Shown here piece after piece: positions 36,066 through 45,866 of a stretch of DNA of 64,000 nt (within the stretch, counting starts at the first letter, position 1; each line of letters opens with the position of its first letter). This stretch comes from Jejuia pallidilutea (GTDB lineage: Bacteria > Bacteroidota > Bacteroidia > Flavobacteriales > Flavobacteriaceae), in contig NZ_PVEO01000001.1 of the NCBI RefSeq assembly GCF_002973595.1, forward strand, positions 186,001-250,000, in the 5' to 3' direction. The translations under genes were made by a program, and so were the position numbers. Under the pieces are notes generated by a model. The model made no database searches. It had not been told where the DNA came from and saw only the letters and a list, made by a program, of their open reading frames with translations.

Positions 36066-38819
36066 CTAACCCCGACGGTACCGCTGCCTTCTTCCGCCAT
36101 CTTCAAAATCTTCTGCTGCACTACCAAGACTGTTAAATTTCCAACTAAAGCTTAACATAAAATATTGCTGTAATACTGTGCTTTCTACATCTTCAATATA
36201 GTTTTGGGTAGCTATTCTTCTTGCATTAGTGTTCTGATTCAACAAATCGTAAGCTTTAAGCGTAACTGTTCCTTTGTTTTTAAGTACAGAGTATGCTAAA
36301 GTGGCATTCCAAAACCAAGCACTTTTTTGAAAACCGTCTGCGACATTGGGGTTATAATTAAAACTAACATCATTTCGCCATTCAAACCCTTTTGGCAAAA
36401 AAGTAGCTGAGTTTAAATTTAAGGAATGGCTTATAAATTCTTGGTCATCAAAATTTTCAATATCAAATGTGTTTTGGGTATACGACAGCCTATACCTTGG
36501 ATTAAATTCTAATACATCTTTCCAAATAAACCGCATTCCTAATCGAGGAGATAACGACGTATTATTACTGGCGTACTGCACATCGTTATTAAAGTTTATT
36601 GTTCTTCTAATATTTGGGCCAATTCCAACATCAAAGTTCAATGTTCTTAAACTGTCTATTTTTACTTTTTTACTTACCGATACGTATCCGTTTACATCGT
36701 AATTACCATTAACATTGGCAAAAGTGGTTTCCCTAACTAAATTTTCGTCTATTACAGTTTTTCTAACTACTGTGTTATTATCAATAGTGGCTCTAAAAAA
36801 ACCATAAAACCCAAACCCTTTTTGAAAATTAAAATTATTGTAACGCGCATACACACGGTGGTTATTTTCTGGTTCTAAGTTAGGGTTTCCAACAACTGTG
36901 TTTAATGGGTTAGACACATCTCTAAAAGCTTGTAGTTGCGATAATCTTGGAGGGTTATTATTTAAATTATACCCCACCCTTAGCGACGATTGCGGACTAA
37001 ACCTGTAACGAAATCTAGACCTTAATTCAACAGCTTCAAAATCTCGCTGTATGGTAAATTCTGGCCTTAACATATCCTTATTTTCCAGAGTCCTAAAAAC
37101 ATAGGAGGCTTCCATACTTGCCGACCAATCTTTCTTTCTGTATTCAAATTCTACAGAGGGTGTATTTGCCTCGTTAATATATTCAAAATCTGTACTTAAA
37201 TCTATATTGAAATTTGAATACTCTTGTGTATCGGTATCTAAATCAAAAGTACTTTTTTTGTCTTCTTGCTTATTAAAATCGTACCGATATTGAAATTCAA
37301 CAAAAAATTCTTTTCCTATTAGTGGTAATCTATACGTTAATCTAGAGCTTAAATTATCTACTTTGTTTTCACCGTCTGTATATTGATTTCTTAAAACATC
37401 TTCAGGATTTTCACCAAAAATATTAGTTTCAGAGTTTAAAAAATCATCGCGTTCTCTAACGTTTATTTCATTATCTAGACTAAGCCTTAAAAAGGCGCCA
37501 TTAGACCCAAATCGTTTGGTAACATCAATTTCATTACTAAAGTTTTTTCCAAAAGTTTCTACGTTGGAAGTAAGTGTAGACTGGTTTAGTAGCGCATTAA
37601 ATTCATCTGACGATGTTTCGTCTTCTGAAAACTGCGTGTTACTTTTTGAATACCTAAAAGACGGTTCTATATTGATGAGCAAAGTAGAGTCTATTTTTAT
37701 ATCAATTTCAAAATTTGCATTATGAGAATCGCTATCGTTAAAAGAATTTGAGGTAGAGGTTGTAAAAAACCTAGAATCTGCTAAAATATTTTCTCTATTA
37801 CTTATATTTTTATTTTCCGAATTACTACCAGAATAGAAATAATTTGCTGATACATCTACCTTTTCGCCATATTTATCGGCATAATTTGTTCCGAAGTTTT
37901 GAGACTCTATAAGCCCCTGACCGCTACCTAACCTAATGTTATTGCCACCGCCAAACATTTGGCGTATTTCGCCAAAACTAAATCCGGGAGAATTAATATC
38001 GTTTCCCCCTGCTAAAAAGCTAATGCGGCGGTCGTTATCAAAATAATTAAACATTCCTGCGTATTCGTAATGGTTATCTGTTCCAGCACCAGCAGCTACT
38101 CTTCCAAAAACGCCTTTATTATTTTCTTCTTTAATAACTAAGTTTACCGTTTTGTTTTCGCCATCTACTTCCTCTCCTGTAAAAGCCTGATCTTTAGTTT
38201 TAGTGTCTAAAATTTGTATTTTTTCAACGATATCTTTTGTTAAGCTACGTGTTGTTATAGTTGGGTCGTCTCCAAAAAATGGTTTACCGTTAACAAATAT
38301 TCTATTAACAGGCTTTCCATTAACTTGTATATTTCCTTCTTCATCTACTTCTACTCCCGGGAGTTCCTTAAGTAGGTCTTCTACGTTTGCATCTTTTCTC
38401 GTTTTAAAAGATTTTACATTAAATTCTAACGTATCTCTTTTTATGGTAATTGGTGCTGTAGATTTTATAACTATTTCATCTAAGGCCTCTGTATTTATTT
38501 GCATTTTTATTTTGCCCAAGTCTGTAAACTCCTTATCTAAATTAATAACTTTAGAATAGGTTTGATAGCCTACATAAGAAATATAAAGGTTCGCTTTTTT
38601 ATCTGTTGTTTTATTTTCTAGAGTGAATTCACCGTTCCTATCAGAAATGGTATAGGTAATTAGTGTACTATCAATAACCCGTTGAAGGTATACCGTAGCA
38701 GATTCTAAAGGAAAATTTCCGTCTTCAGCAACTAAGGTTCCTGAAATGTTAAAAGAATTTGTTTGTGAAGATAAAAATGATGTAAAAAAAAATATAAAAA
38801 CTATAGTTACTTTTTTCAT
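36066..38819 (-). CDS. TonB-receptor-type outer-membrane beta-barrel protein
   Basis: A 917-residue outer-membrane protein. It has a signal peptide (MKKVTIVFIFFFTSFLSSQ), an N-terminal carboxypeptidase-regulatory-like domain (ISGTLVAEDGNFPLESATVYL), a plug-like region (DALDEI-type segment ALDEIVIKS, then LKELPGVEVDEEGNIQVNGK) and a long beta-barrel ending in an aromatic strand (YFMLSFSWKF) with a short basic tail. This layout fits the barrel family often annotated as TonB-dependent receptor but without a SusD partner. Substrate is unknown. Four 11-bp-phased TTAA repeats precede it, suggesting control by a response regulator. Confidence 0.87.
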   Translation of the reverse strand: MKKVTIVFIFFFTSFLSSQTNSFNISGTLVAEDGNFPLESATVYLQRVIDSTLITYTISDRNGEFTLENKTTDKKANLYISYVGYQTYSKVINLDKEFTDLGKIKMQINTEALDEIVIKSTAPITIKRDTLEFNVKSFKTRKDANVEDLLKELPGVEVDEEGNIQVNGKPVNRIFVNGKPFFGDDPTITTRSLTKDIVEKIQILDTKTKDQAFTGEEVDGENKTVNLVIKEENNKGVFGRVAAGAGTDNHYEYAGMFNYFDNDRRISFLAGGNDINSPGFSFGEIRQMFGGGNNIRLGSGQGLIESQNFGTNYADKYGEKVDVSANYFYSGSNSENKNISNRENILADSRFFTTSTSNSFNDSDSHNANFEIDIKIDSTLLINIEPSFRYSKSNTQFSEDETSSDEFNALLNQSTLTSNVETFGKNFSNEIDVTKRFGSNGAFLRLSLDNEINVRERDDFLNSETNIFGENPEDVLRNQYTDGENKVDNLSSRLTYRLPLIGKEFFVEFQYRYDFNKQEDKKSTFDLDTDTQEYSNFNIDLSTDFEYINEANTPSVEFEYRKKDWSASMEASYVFRTLENKDMLRPEFTIQRDFEAVELRSRFRYRFSPQSSLRVGYNLNNNPPRLSQLQAFRDVSNPLNTVVGNPNLEPENNHRVYARYNNFNFQKGFGFYGFFRATIDNNTVVRKTVIDENLVRETTFANVNGNYDVNGYVSVSKKVKIDSLRTLNFDVGIGPNIRRTINFNNDVQYASNNTSLSPRLGMRFIWKDVLEFNPRYRLSYTQNTFDIENFDDQEFISHSLNLNSATFLPKGFEWRNDVSFNYNPNVADGFQKSAWFWNATLAYSVLKNKGTVTLKAYDLLNQNTNARRIATQNYIEDVESTVLQQYFMLSFSWKFNSLGSAAEDFEDGGRRQRYRRG

Positions 38820-38844
38820 AGTGGGCACAAATGAAATAAGTAAA

Positions 38845-38891
38845 CGAATATAATTAAGTAATGCTTAAACTATTCTTAAATTATACTTAAA
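38845..38891 (-). promoter_or_regulatory. Four 11-bp-phased TTAA repeats next to a -7-like box
   Basis: Read on the plus strand, CTTAAA occurs at 38864, 38875 and 38886, and ATTAAG at 38853, giving TTAA at an exact 11-base period. Directly beside it, minus-strand TATATTCG (38852-38845) is a one-mismatch -7 box, 26 bases from the barrel-protein ATG. Hexamers separated by five bases are typical of OmpR/PmrA-class response-regulator sites; that assignment is inferred. Confidence 0.55.
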
Positions 38892-38896
38892 GTTTT

Positions 38897-40201
38897 TTAC
38901 TTTTTACGCATGTAAACACTAATAGGCACGCCATTAAAGCCAAAATGCTCTCGAAGTTTATTTTCTAGATAACGCTTGTAGGGCTCTTTAACATATTGTG
39001 GTAAATTACAAAAAAATGCAAATTGTGGTTGTGGCGTTGGTAATTGCATAATGTATTTAATTTTTACAAATTTACCTTTATACGCTGGCGGTGGATAATG
39101 CTCTATTATAGGCAGTAGTACCTCGTTTAGCTTACTGGTTTTTATTTTTTTAGAACGGTTTTTATACACCTCTACAGCTGTTTCTATAGCTTTAAAAATA
39201 CGTTGTTTGGTTAAAGCTGAGATAAATACAATAGGCACGTCGGTAAATGGTTCCATTTGCTTTCTTATGGCTTTTTCGTATTCCTTAACAGACTTATGAT
39301 CTTTCTCTACTAAGTCCCATTTGTTAACTAAAACCACAATACCTTTACGGTTACGTTCAGCCAGCCAAAAAATATTTTGTACTTGCCCATCAAAACCTCT
39401 ATTAGCATCTAGAACTAGCAAACACACATCGCAATGCTCTATGGCACGTACACTTCGCATTACAGAATAAAACTCTAAATCTTCTTTTACTTTAGATTTT
39501 CGTCGTATTCCGGCAGTGTCTACTAAATTAAATTCAAACCCAAATCGGTTATACTTAGTATCTATAGAATCGCGTGTAGTTCCAGCAATATCGGTTACAA
39601 TATATCTATCTTGCCCTATTAATGCATTTATAAATGATGATTTTCCTGCATTAGGCCTACCTACAACAGCAAAACGAGGCAAATCTTCTTCTTCTACTTT
39701 TTCTTTTTCTGGAAGTGCCTTAACTAAAGCATCTAGTAGTTCTCCTGTTCCGCTGCCGTTAATACTGGCTACTGTATAATAATCGCCCAATCCTAAAGCG
39801 TAAAACTCTACTGCATCTTCCGCACGTTTGCCATTATCTACTTTATTTACAACTAAAAAAACTGGTTTTTTTACCTTGCGCAACAACTTAGCCACATCCT
39901 CATCCATTCCTGTAACGCCGGTTTCAACATCTACCATAAAAATAATAGCATCGGCCTCATCTATCGCCAACTCTACTTGTTTATCAATTTCTGCTTCAAA
40001 TATATCATCGCTACCCTTAACATAACCACCAGTATCAATTAGAGAAAACTCCCTTCCATTCCAGTCTGTTTTTCCATAATGCCTGTCTCTAGTTACACCG
40101 CTAACGGCATCAACAATAGCCTCGCGTTTCTGGATTAAGCGATTGAAAAACGTTGACTTACCAACATTTGGTCTTCCTACAATAGCAACTATATTACTCA
40201 T
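38897..40201 (-). CDS. der: Ribosome-assembly GTPase Der (EngA)
   Basis: Der has two GTPase domains in tandem and helps mature the 50S ribosomal subunit. Both G1 loops are present, GRPNVGKS near residue 8 and GRPNAGKS near residue 180, with DTGG and DTAG G3 motifs and NKVD and NKWD G4 motifs. The C-terminal KH-like domain ([18 protein letters not shown]) follows. The 434-residue length is normal. An exact TACCTTTG -7 box lies 17 bases upstream. Confidence 0.98.
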   Translation of the reverse strand: MSNIVAIVGRPNVGKSTFFNRLIQKREAIVDAVSGVTRDRHYGKTDWNGREFSLIDTGGYVKGSDDIFEAEIDKQVELAIDEADAIIFMVDVETGVTGMDEDVAKLLRKVKKPVFLVVNKVDNGKRAEDAVEFYALGLGDYYTVASINGSGTGELLDALVKALPEKEKVEEEDLPRFAVVGRPNAGKSSFINALIGQDRYIVTDIAGTTRDSIDTKYNRFGFEFNLVDTAGIRRKSKVKEDLEFYSVMRSVRAIEHCDVCLLVLDANRGFDGQVQNIFWLAERNRKGIVVLVNKWDLVEKDHKSVKEYEKAIRKQMEPFTDVPIVFISALTKQRIFKAIETAVEVYKNRSKKIKTSKLNEVLLPIIEHYPPPAYKGKFVKIKYIMQLPTPQPQFAFFCNLPQYVKEPYKRYLENKLREHFGFNGVPISVYMRKK

Positions 40202-40218
40202 AATTATTAAATTGTTTG

Positions 40219-40226
40219 CAAAGGTA
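40219..40226 (-). promoter_or_regulatory. Candidate -7 promoter box for der
   Basis: Minus-strand TACCTTTG, an exact TAnnTTTG match ending 17 bases before the der ATG. Confidence 0.5.
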
Positions 40227-40323
40227 ATGAACTCTACTTTACTTTTTGTTTTTAAGAGAAAATGAGTTGAAAAATTTAATATTGAATAAAAAATAGTACT
40301 TTACATAAGTAAATGTAGAGATT

Positions 40324-40830
40324 ATGTCCGCCAAAAACGATATTGCCTTAAGACCCCGATTTAAAATTAATTTAAATGAAGCTAATGAAACGGTTTTAAA
40401 GCGCTTTGAGGATTTAAAAGGTTCGCAAAGTGATTTTAGTATTACCAGAATTGACAATCATGTTTTTATAAAGTTTCCTAAAAAGGATCAACATTTTTGG
40501 TCGCCTCAATTACATTTAGAAATTGATGAAGTTGATGCTAATACTAGTTTGTTGCACGGGTTATTTGGCCCCAACCCAACCGTATGGACCATGTTTATGT
40601 TTTTACACTTTTTGGTAGCCTCTCTCTTTATAGCTTTTGGCGTTTGGGCATATACAAATTGGAGTTTGAAATCTGATTTTGTTGTGCAAACCTGCTTAAT
40701 GGGCCTTATGGTAATTGTATGGTTTGCATTATATTTTGCTGGTAGAATTGGTAGAGACTCTAGCAAAAACGAAATGAGGCAACTTAACGATGTTATGGAA
40801 CGTGTACTTAAACAAAAAAGCCCCAATTGA
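40324..40830 (+). CDS. Uncharacterised two-helix membrane protein
   Basis: A 168-residue protein of unknown function. The first 75 or so residues are soluble and mixed alpha/beta (RFKINLNEANETVLKRFEDL, HVFIKFPKKDQHFW). Two membrane helices follow (WTMFMFLHFLVASLFIAFG and CLMGLMVIVWFALYFAG), then a short charged tail. The soluble part looks like a small binding domain, but no known motif is recognised. It stands alone, divergent from der and convergent with era. Confidence 0.8.
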   Translation: MSAKNDIALRPRFKINLNEANETVLKRFEDLKGSQSDFSITRIDNHVFIKFPKKDQHFWSPQLHLEIDEVDANTSLLHGLFGPNPTVWTMFMFLHFLVASLFIAFGVWAYTNWSLKSDFVVQTCLMGLMVIVWFALYFAGRIGRDSSKNEMRQLNDVMERVLKQKSPN

Positions 40831-40855
40831 GAACAACCAACCAAAGCTTTTTTTT
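40814..40855 (+). terminator. Candidate terminator after the two-helix membrane protein
   Basis: AAAAAAGC (40814-40821) pairs with GCTTTTTT (40846-40853), followed by more T. The 8-bp stem has a long 24-base loop and is mostly A-T, so it is weak. The remaining bases to the end of era (to 40956) show nothing else. Confidence 0.35.
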
Positions 40856-40956
40856 ACTAACTAACTCAAAGTCAACCAAACTAAATTTTATGACATACAA
40901 ATATTAGTTTTAAAGATTAAGTAATAGTTAACTAAATAAGAAGTAATTATTAGCTT

Positions 40957-41841
40957 TTACTTAGTGTTGTAACCAAAACGCCTAAGTTGATTTTGGTTGC
41001 TTCGCCAGTTTTTATTTACTTTAACGTATAGTTCTAAGTGAATTTGCTTACCAAAGAACACCTCTAAATCTTTTCTTGCTTCTACACCTACACGTTTTAA
41101 AGCACTTCCCTTATGACCAATAATAATCCCTTTTTGTGTCTCGCGCTCTACCATAATTACAGATCGTATTCGTATAATACTCTCTTCCTCAAAAAACTCC
41201 TCGGTTTCAATTTCTACCGCGTAAGGAATCTCTTTTTTATAATGAAGCAGGATTTTTTCCCTTATTTTTTCATTGATAAAGAAACGCTCTGGTTTATCGG
41301 TTAATTGATCTTTTGGATAAAACGGTGGCGATTCTGGCAACAAGTCGAGAATACGATTAAATACTTCTTTTACATTAAACCCCCTTAAAGCTGAAATTGG
41401 AAAAATTTCTGCGTTGGGCACTTTTTTGGCCCATAATTGCACTTGACTTTCTAATTGCTCTTGGTTTGAAGTATCTATCTTATTCAATAAAAGTAATACT
41501 GGGATTTTAGAATTGGTTATCTTTTTAAAAAAAGCCTCATCTTTTAAGTTTTGTTCGCCTATCTCTACCATATAAACCAATATATCGGCATCTTCAAAAG
41601 CAGACTTTACAAAATCCATCATAGATGCTTGCAATTCATAAGCGGGCTTAATAATTCCTGGAGTATCGCTTAATACTACCTGAAAATTATCACCGTTTAC
41701 TATTCCTAAAATTCTGTGCCTTGTGGTTTGTGCTTTTGATGTTATAATAGATAGTTTTTCACCTACAAAAGCATTCATTAACGTAGACTTGCCCACATTA
41801 GGATTACCGATAATATTTACAAAACCTGCTTTATGACTCAT
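40957..41841 (-). CDS. era: GTPase Era
   Basis: Era binds 16S rRNA and helps 30S subunit assembly. The 294-residue protein has an N-terminal GTPase domain (G1 GNPNVGKST, G3 DTPGI, G4 NKID) and a C-terminal KH domain with the GHKGSALKRVGVEARKDLE signature. Length is normal. An exact TAACTTTG -7 box sits 15 bases upstream. It lies close to der, the other ribosome-assembly GTPase, but with an opposing gene in between. Confidence 0.98.
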   Translation of the reverse strand: MSHKAGFVNIIGNPNVGKSTLMNAFVGEKLSIITSKAQTTRHRILGIVNGDNFQVVLSDTPGIIKPAYELQASMMDFVKSAFEDADILVYMVEIGEQNLKDEAFFKKITNSKIPVLLLLNKIDTSNQEQLESQVQLWAKKVPNAEIFPISALRGFNVKEVFNRILDLLPESPPFYPKDQLTDKPERFFINEKIREKILLHYKKEIPYAVEIETEEFFEEESIIRIRSVIMVERETQKGIIIGHKGSALKRVGVEARKDLEVFFGKQIHLELYVKVNKNWRSNQNQLRRFGYNTK

Positions 41842-41855
41842 TTTTAATTTTTTTA

Positions 41856-41863
41856 CAAAGTTA
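41856..41863 (-). promoter_or_regulatory. Candidate -7 promoter box for era
   Basis: Minus-strand TAACTTTG, an exact TAnnTTTG match ending 14 bases before the era ATG, implying a very short leader. Confidence 0.5.
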
Positions 41864-41890
41864 CAATCTATTTAACTTCAGATTGATATA

Positions 41891-41926
41891 AATAAAAAAA
41901 ACAGGAAGCACAAAGGCTTCCTGTTT
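41891..41926 (-). terminator. Rho-independent terminator of the FKBP gene
   Basis: Minus-strand perfect 11-bp stem AAACAGGAAGC / GCTTCCTGTTT with a 6-base loop, then a run of T. It lies 25 bases beyond the FKBP stop and separates it from the era promoter. Confidence 0.93.
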
Positions 41927-41951
41927 CAATATATATGTTTAAATAAATATA

Positions 41952-42686
41952 TTATTTATCCAAAATTTCCAATAATTCTACTTCAAATATTAATGCAGAA
42001 AAAGGCTTAATTGCTCCGCCTGGTCTAGGATTAGCGCCATAGGCCAATTCTTGAGGAATAAAAAACTTATACTTAGCACCCTCACTCATTAACTGTAAAC
42101 CTTCAGTCCATCCTGGAATAACTTGGGTAACACCAAACTCGGTTGGCTCGCCTCTATCTACAGAGCTATCAAAAACAGTTCCGTCTATTAATGTGCCGTG
42201 GTAGTGTACTTTTACTCTATCAGAAGTTGTTGGTTTTTCACCATTGCCCTCTTTAAGCACAACGTATTGTAAACCGCTATCAGTGGTCATTACACCTTCG
42301 TTAGCCACATTTTCTTTTAAGAATTTCTCACCAGCTTCTTTATTAGCACCAAATTTTTCCTCAGCTTCTTTAGCAGCACGTTCTTGCTGTCTTTTCATAA
42401 TCTTTTCACGATTCTTCTGAAAGTATGATTGTACTAGTCCTTGAGCCATTGTTTTGTCAATCAATACATCACTAGAATCTAATACATTTAAGTATCCAGC
42501 AATAAACAAATCGTTGTTAATGTCTTCAAAGTTAGAAAGCACACTATTACCAACATCCATTCCAATGGCATAACTCACTGAGTCTATTTCGGTTTTTAAT
42601 GCATCTTTCGTTACTGCTCCTGGTTTATTTTGGCATGAAGCAAAACTCACAACAATTGCTAAAATTGCTAATTTAATTAATCTCAT
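41952..42686 (-). CDS. FKBP-type peptidyl-prolyl isomerase lipoprotein
   Basis: A 244-residue Mip/FkpA-like protein that folds exported proteins. It has a lipobox (SFASC, Cys19), an N-terminal helical dimerisation domain (FKBP_N, about residues 30-120), and a C-terminal FKBP domain with VHYHGTLIDGTVFDSS, VIPGWTEGLQLM and PQELAYG. After Cys the sequence QNKPG lacks the acidic tag of surface lipoproteins, so it probably faces the periplasm. A TACTTTTG -7 box lies upstream and a strong terminator downstream, so it is a single-gene unit. Confidence 0.93.
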   Translation of the reverse strand: MRLIKLAILAIVVSFASCQNKPGAVTKDALKTEIDSVSYAIGMDVGNSVLSNFEDINNDLFIAGYLNVLDSSDVLIDKTMAQGLVQSYFQKNREKIMKRQQERAAKEAEEKFGANKEAGEKFLKENVANEGVMTTDSGLQYVVLKEGNGEKPTTSDRVKVHYHGTLIDGTVFDSSVDRGEPTEFGVTQVIPGWTEGLQLMSEGAKYKFFIPQELAYGANPRPGGAIKPFSALIFEVELLEILDK

Positions 42687-42712
42687 AGTCTTGTCTTGTT
42701 TTTAATTGTCGC

Positions 42713-42720
42713 CAAAAGTA
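42713..42720 (-). promoter_or_regulatory. Candidate -7 promoter box for the FKBP gene
   Basis: Minus-strand TACTTTTG, an exact TAnnTTTG match ending 26 bases before the ATG. Confidence 0.5.
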
Positions 42721-42847
42721 ACGAAATTAAACACATAAAAAAAGTGTATTAACGTTCTCTTAAAAATAAATATTTACACGTTTTGTTGCAGCTTTGTATT
42801 TACCAATACGTTTTTAAAACATATTTTTACTAAAATTTAAACCAACT

Positions 42848-44158
42848 ATGGCATATTACCCCTTAAGATTGTTTTTATTTTTAGTTGTTGCCTTGTTCTG
42901 TTGCGGTTATTTTACCACAGTTTTTGCGCAAGACATTAGGTGGATAGACCTAGATGAAAACGAAAATTACACAGCCCGACACGAATGTTCTTTTGTACAA
43001 GCAGGAAATTCTTTTATTATGTTTGGTGGACGCGAACAAGCACAACAATTGGATGTTTATGATTATAAAACGAATACTTGGAGCCTAGGTGGTAGTGCTC
43101 CAAAAGAATTCAACCATTTTCAGGCCACCTTTTACGAAGGTTTTGTTTGGGTAATTGGCAGTTTTAAGACCAACACATTTCCAAATGAAATACCAGCAGA
43201 CTACATATGGCTTTATTTTTCCCCAACAAAAACTTGGATAAAAGGCCCAGTAATACCAGAAAACAGAAGACGTGGTGGTGCTGGATTAGCTTTACACAAC
43301 GATAAATTCTATTTAGTTGGCGGTAACACCAAAGGCCATAATGGTGGTTATGTAAATTGGTTTGATGTTTACGACCCAATCACCAATACTTGGACAGTTT
43401 TAGATAACGCCCCTAATGCAAGAGACCATTTTAGCTGTATTGTAGCGGAAGATAAATTATATGCTCTTGGGGGAAGACACTCTGGTGGCGAAGGTGGTGT
43501 ATTTAAACCATTAATTGCTCCTGTTGATGTTTATGATTTCAATACAAATTCTTGGGCAAACCTAAACCACCCCTTGCCTACCCCTAGAGCTGCACCATGT
43601 GTTGCACTATTTAATAATGAATTGTTTGTTATAGGTGGTGAAGGGGAAAATAAAGGACCTGCATACAAATTGGTTGAAGCTTATAATCTTAAAACTGAAA
43701 CATGGTCTCAAAAAGCAGACATGCACTATCCCAGACATGGCACACAGGCTATAGTTTCGGGCAAGGGCATTTATGTTGCCGGAGGTTCCCCAACACGTGG
43801 AGGAGGCAGACAACTAAACATGGAAGTTTATAACACAAACCAACCCAAAGGCTATAAATTAAAAGCTTCTAAATTACATACGCCTAAAAAAGTACATGTT
43901 GCGCCCAATAAAAGTACGTTTGTACGTATTGCAAACCAAAAAGGCAACACGGGTGTTTTTATTAATTCAATATCAATTACTGGACAACACAAGGATAGTT
44001 TTACATTAAAAGAAAGCTATAACAACTTACTTTTAAAAAGTGGTGAAACATTAAAAATTGCTGTAAAAAACTTAGAAACAGCAACAACCAAACAAGCTGA
44101 AATTATCATTACATTTAATGGTTTTGAGAAAAAAACAATTATGCTTTTAAGTAACTAA
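42848..44158 (+). CDS. Exported kelch-repeat beta-propeller protein
   Basis: A 436-residue protein with a signal peptide (to about VFAQ, residue 28) and at least five kelch blades, each ending in the YDxxTNxW pattern (YDYKTNTWS, YDPITNTWT, YDFNTNSWA, YNLKTETWS). The last 100 residues form a beta-rich, probably Ig-like, domain (FTLKESYNNLLLKSGETLKI). No catalytic residues are evident, so a carbohydrate- or protein-binding role is most likely. It sits beside the glucan locus but in convergent orientation, 3 bases from its last gene, so membership in that locus is uncertain. Confidence 0.82.
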   Translation: MAYYPLRLFLFLVVALFCCGYFTTVFAQDIRWIDLDENENYTARHECSFVQAGNSFIMFGGREQAQQLDVYDYKTNTWSLGGSAPKEFNHFQATFYEGFVWVIGSFKTNTFPNEIPADYIWLYFSPTKTWIKGPVIPENRRRGGAGLALHNDKFYLVGGNTKGHNGGYVNWFDVYDPITNTWTVLDNAPNARDHFSCIVAEDKLYALGGRHSGGEGGVFKPLIAPVDVYDFNTNSWANLNHPLPTPRAAPCVALFNNELFVIGGEGENKGPAYKLVEAYNLKTETWSQKADMHYPRHGTQAIVSGKGIYVAGGSPTRGGGRQLNMEVYNTNQPKGYKLKASKLHTPKKVHVAPNKSTFVRIANQKGNTGVFINSISITGQHKDSFTLKESYNNLLLKSGETLKIAVKNLETATTKQAEIIITFNGFEKKTIMLLSN

Positions 44159-44161
44159 TAT

Positions 44162-45823
44162 TTAGTCTGCACTTTCCAATAATGCAATTTTTGTTTGTGT
44201 ATTTAAAACCACCACGCCTTGTTCTACAGTGGCATAAGTATTTGAATAGGCATCATACACTCTTTCTCCATTTGAAAATACAGAAGAAACATCAATCGTT
44301 TTTGTTCCTAAAGGCAACTCTAAACCAATTACCACATGGTCTTGATATTTGTCTTTTGAAAATATTCTAGAAAATACATAAGGCGCCTTAGTTATCATAT
44401 TGTGCACGCCAGCCCCAATGGCAGGATGTTTAGCTCTAAATTGACCCAGTTTTTTCCAATGTAGCAAAACATCTTGTGTTTTTGCATCGGTTTTAATAGC
44501 CTCCCAGTTCATAAAAGAGCGTAATGTTGCATCGCCTTGCGTGCCTTCAATAATTAAAGAGCGGGCAGATTCATCGCCATAATATACTTGAGATGCTCCT
44601 GGGCATAACAATAATTTAGTAGCCGTTTCGTATGGTTTTACTCTTGACGGATCGAAAGGTTGACCATCATCATGTGAACTAAAATAATTTAAAACGCTGT
44701 AACCTTTTAAATCTGAATTTAGAACATTTGAGTATTTATTAAAGAATTCCTCCAAAGGCATTTGGGCGGCATTCCATTTGGCTTCAAAATTTATTAAGCC
44801 GTTAAATGCTTTATCAAAATAGTTTACTTTTTTATCTCCAAAATCGAAAGCTTTTCCTGCAGAAATGCCGTAATTATAAACCTCTCCAACCAAATAAAAA
44901 TCGTTATCATCCAACACCTTTTCTGGGTTATTTTTTTTGAATTCTGCAAAGGCATAGTCGCATTGCGCTTTAAATTCTTGCCAAACATAGAGTTCTGTAT
45001 GTTTTACTGTATCTACACGATAACCATCAATTCCAAAATCGGTTATATAATCGGTTAGCCATTTCATGATGTAAAAGCGAGGTGCTCTTGGGTGGCCAGT
45101 TCTTTTAAAAAAAGCATCTAACTCTGCTACTTCTTGCTCATACCTACCTTCTGCTTTCCATTTTTTTACAAGTTGTGGCGGCAATTCTACAGCTTCGTTG
45201 CTTTCAGTTTTAATATCTGGTAAATTTTTAACCAAAGTACAAGTTACCGTGTTTTCGTATGATTGGTAATCGCATTGAGGTTCGGTACGTACCCAGGCTT
45301 CTGGCCATAACGGATCTTGCGCTGTTACGGGGCCTGTGTGGTTAATTACAGCATCCAATAAAATTCTAATACCATTATTATGGGCAGCTTCTACTAATTC
45401 CCTTACATCGTCTTTAGTACCAAAATTGGGGTCAATAGCCGTCCAGTCGCTAGTCCAATACCCATGAAAACCATAACTAAGACCTGTACCTTCATCTGTT
45501 CCGCCGTGAATTTGTTCTACTATTGGCGTCATCCAAATAGCATTAATACCTAATTTAGTAAAATAACCCTCTTTAATTTTTTGAGTAACACCTTTAATAT
45601 CGCCACCTTTAAAACCTCTAAGTTTTCCTGTTTCTAGGTTTCTATTAAAATTAATATCATTGGAAGGATCTGCGTTGTTAAATCTATCGGTTAACAAAAA
45701 ATACACATTTGCGCCCTCCCAAACAAATGGAGTTTCTGTTTTTGTCTCAACAGCTGTTTTTTCTTTTTTATTACAGCTTACAAACGATAAAAGTACGGCG
45801 ATTGTGATAACAAAATATTTCAT
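44162..45823 (-). CDS. GH13 alpha-amylase lipoprotein (MalS-like)
   Basis: A 553-residue alpha-glucan hydrolase. The lipobox is LSFVSC (Cys17). The GH13 catalytic residues are all present: nucleophile D271 (GIDGYRVDTVKH), acid/base E314 (FYLVGEVYNYG) and D385 in SSHDDGQPF; region I is DAVINHTG. The long insert with two cysteines (QCDYQSYENTVTCTL) recalls the periplasmic MalS type. After Cys, NKKEK lacks an acidic export tag, so it is probably periplasmic. It is the last gene of the minus-strand glucan operon, with a REP-like palindrome just upstream. Confidence 0.92.
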   Translation of the reverse strand: MKYFVITIAVLLSFVSCNKKEKTAVETKTETPFVWEGANVYFLLTDRFNNADPSNDINFNRNLETGKLRGFKGGDIKGVTQKIKEGYFTKLGINAIWMTPIVEQIHGGTDEGTGLSYGFHGYWTSDWTAIDPNFGTKDDVRELVEAAHNNGIRILLDAVINHTGPVTAQDPLWPEAWVRTEPQCDYQSYENTVTCTLVKNLPDIKTESNEAVELPPQLVKKWKAEGRYEQEVAELDAFFKRTGHPRAPRFYIMKWLTDYITDFGIDGYRVDTVKHTELYVWQEFKAQCDYAFAEFKKNNPEKVLDDNDFYLVGEVYNYGISAGKAFDFGDKKVNYFDKAFNGLINFEAKWNAAQMPLEEFFNKYSNVLNSDLKGYSVLNYFSSHDDGQPFDPSRVKPYETATKLLLCPGASQVYYGDESARSLIIEGTQGDATLRSFMNWEAIKTDAKTQDVLLHWKKLGQFRAKHPAIGAGVHNMITKAPYVFSRIFSKDKYQDHVVIGLELPLGTKTIDVSSVFSNGERVYDAYSNTYATVEQGVVVLNTQTKIALLESAD

Positions 45824-45866
45824 ATGTGTTGTTCTTATAACCCTTAGTAGGATGTTTAGTTATTAG

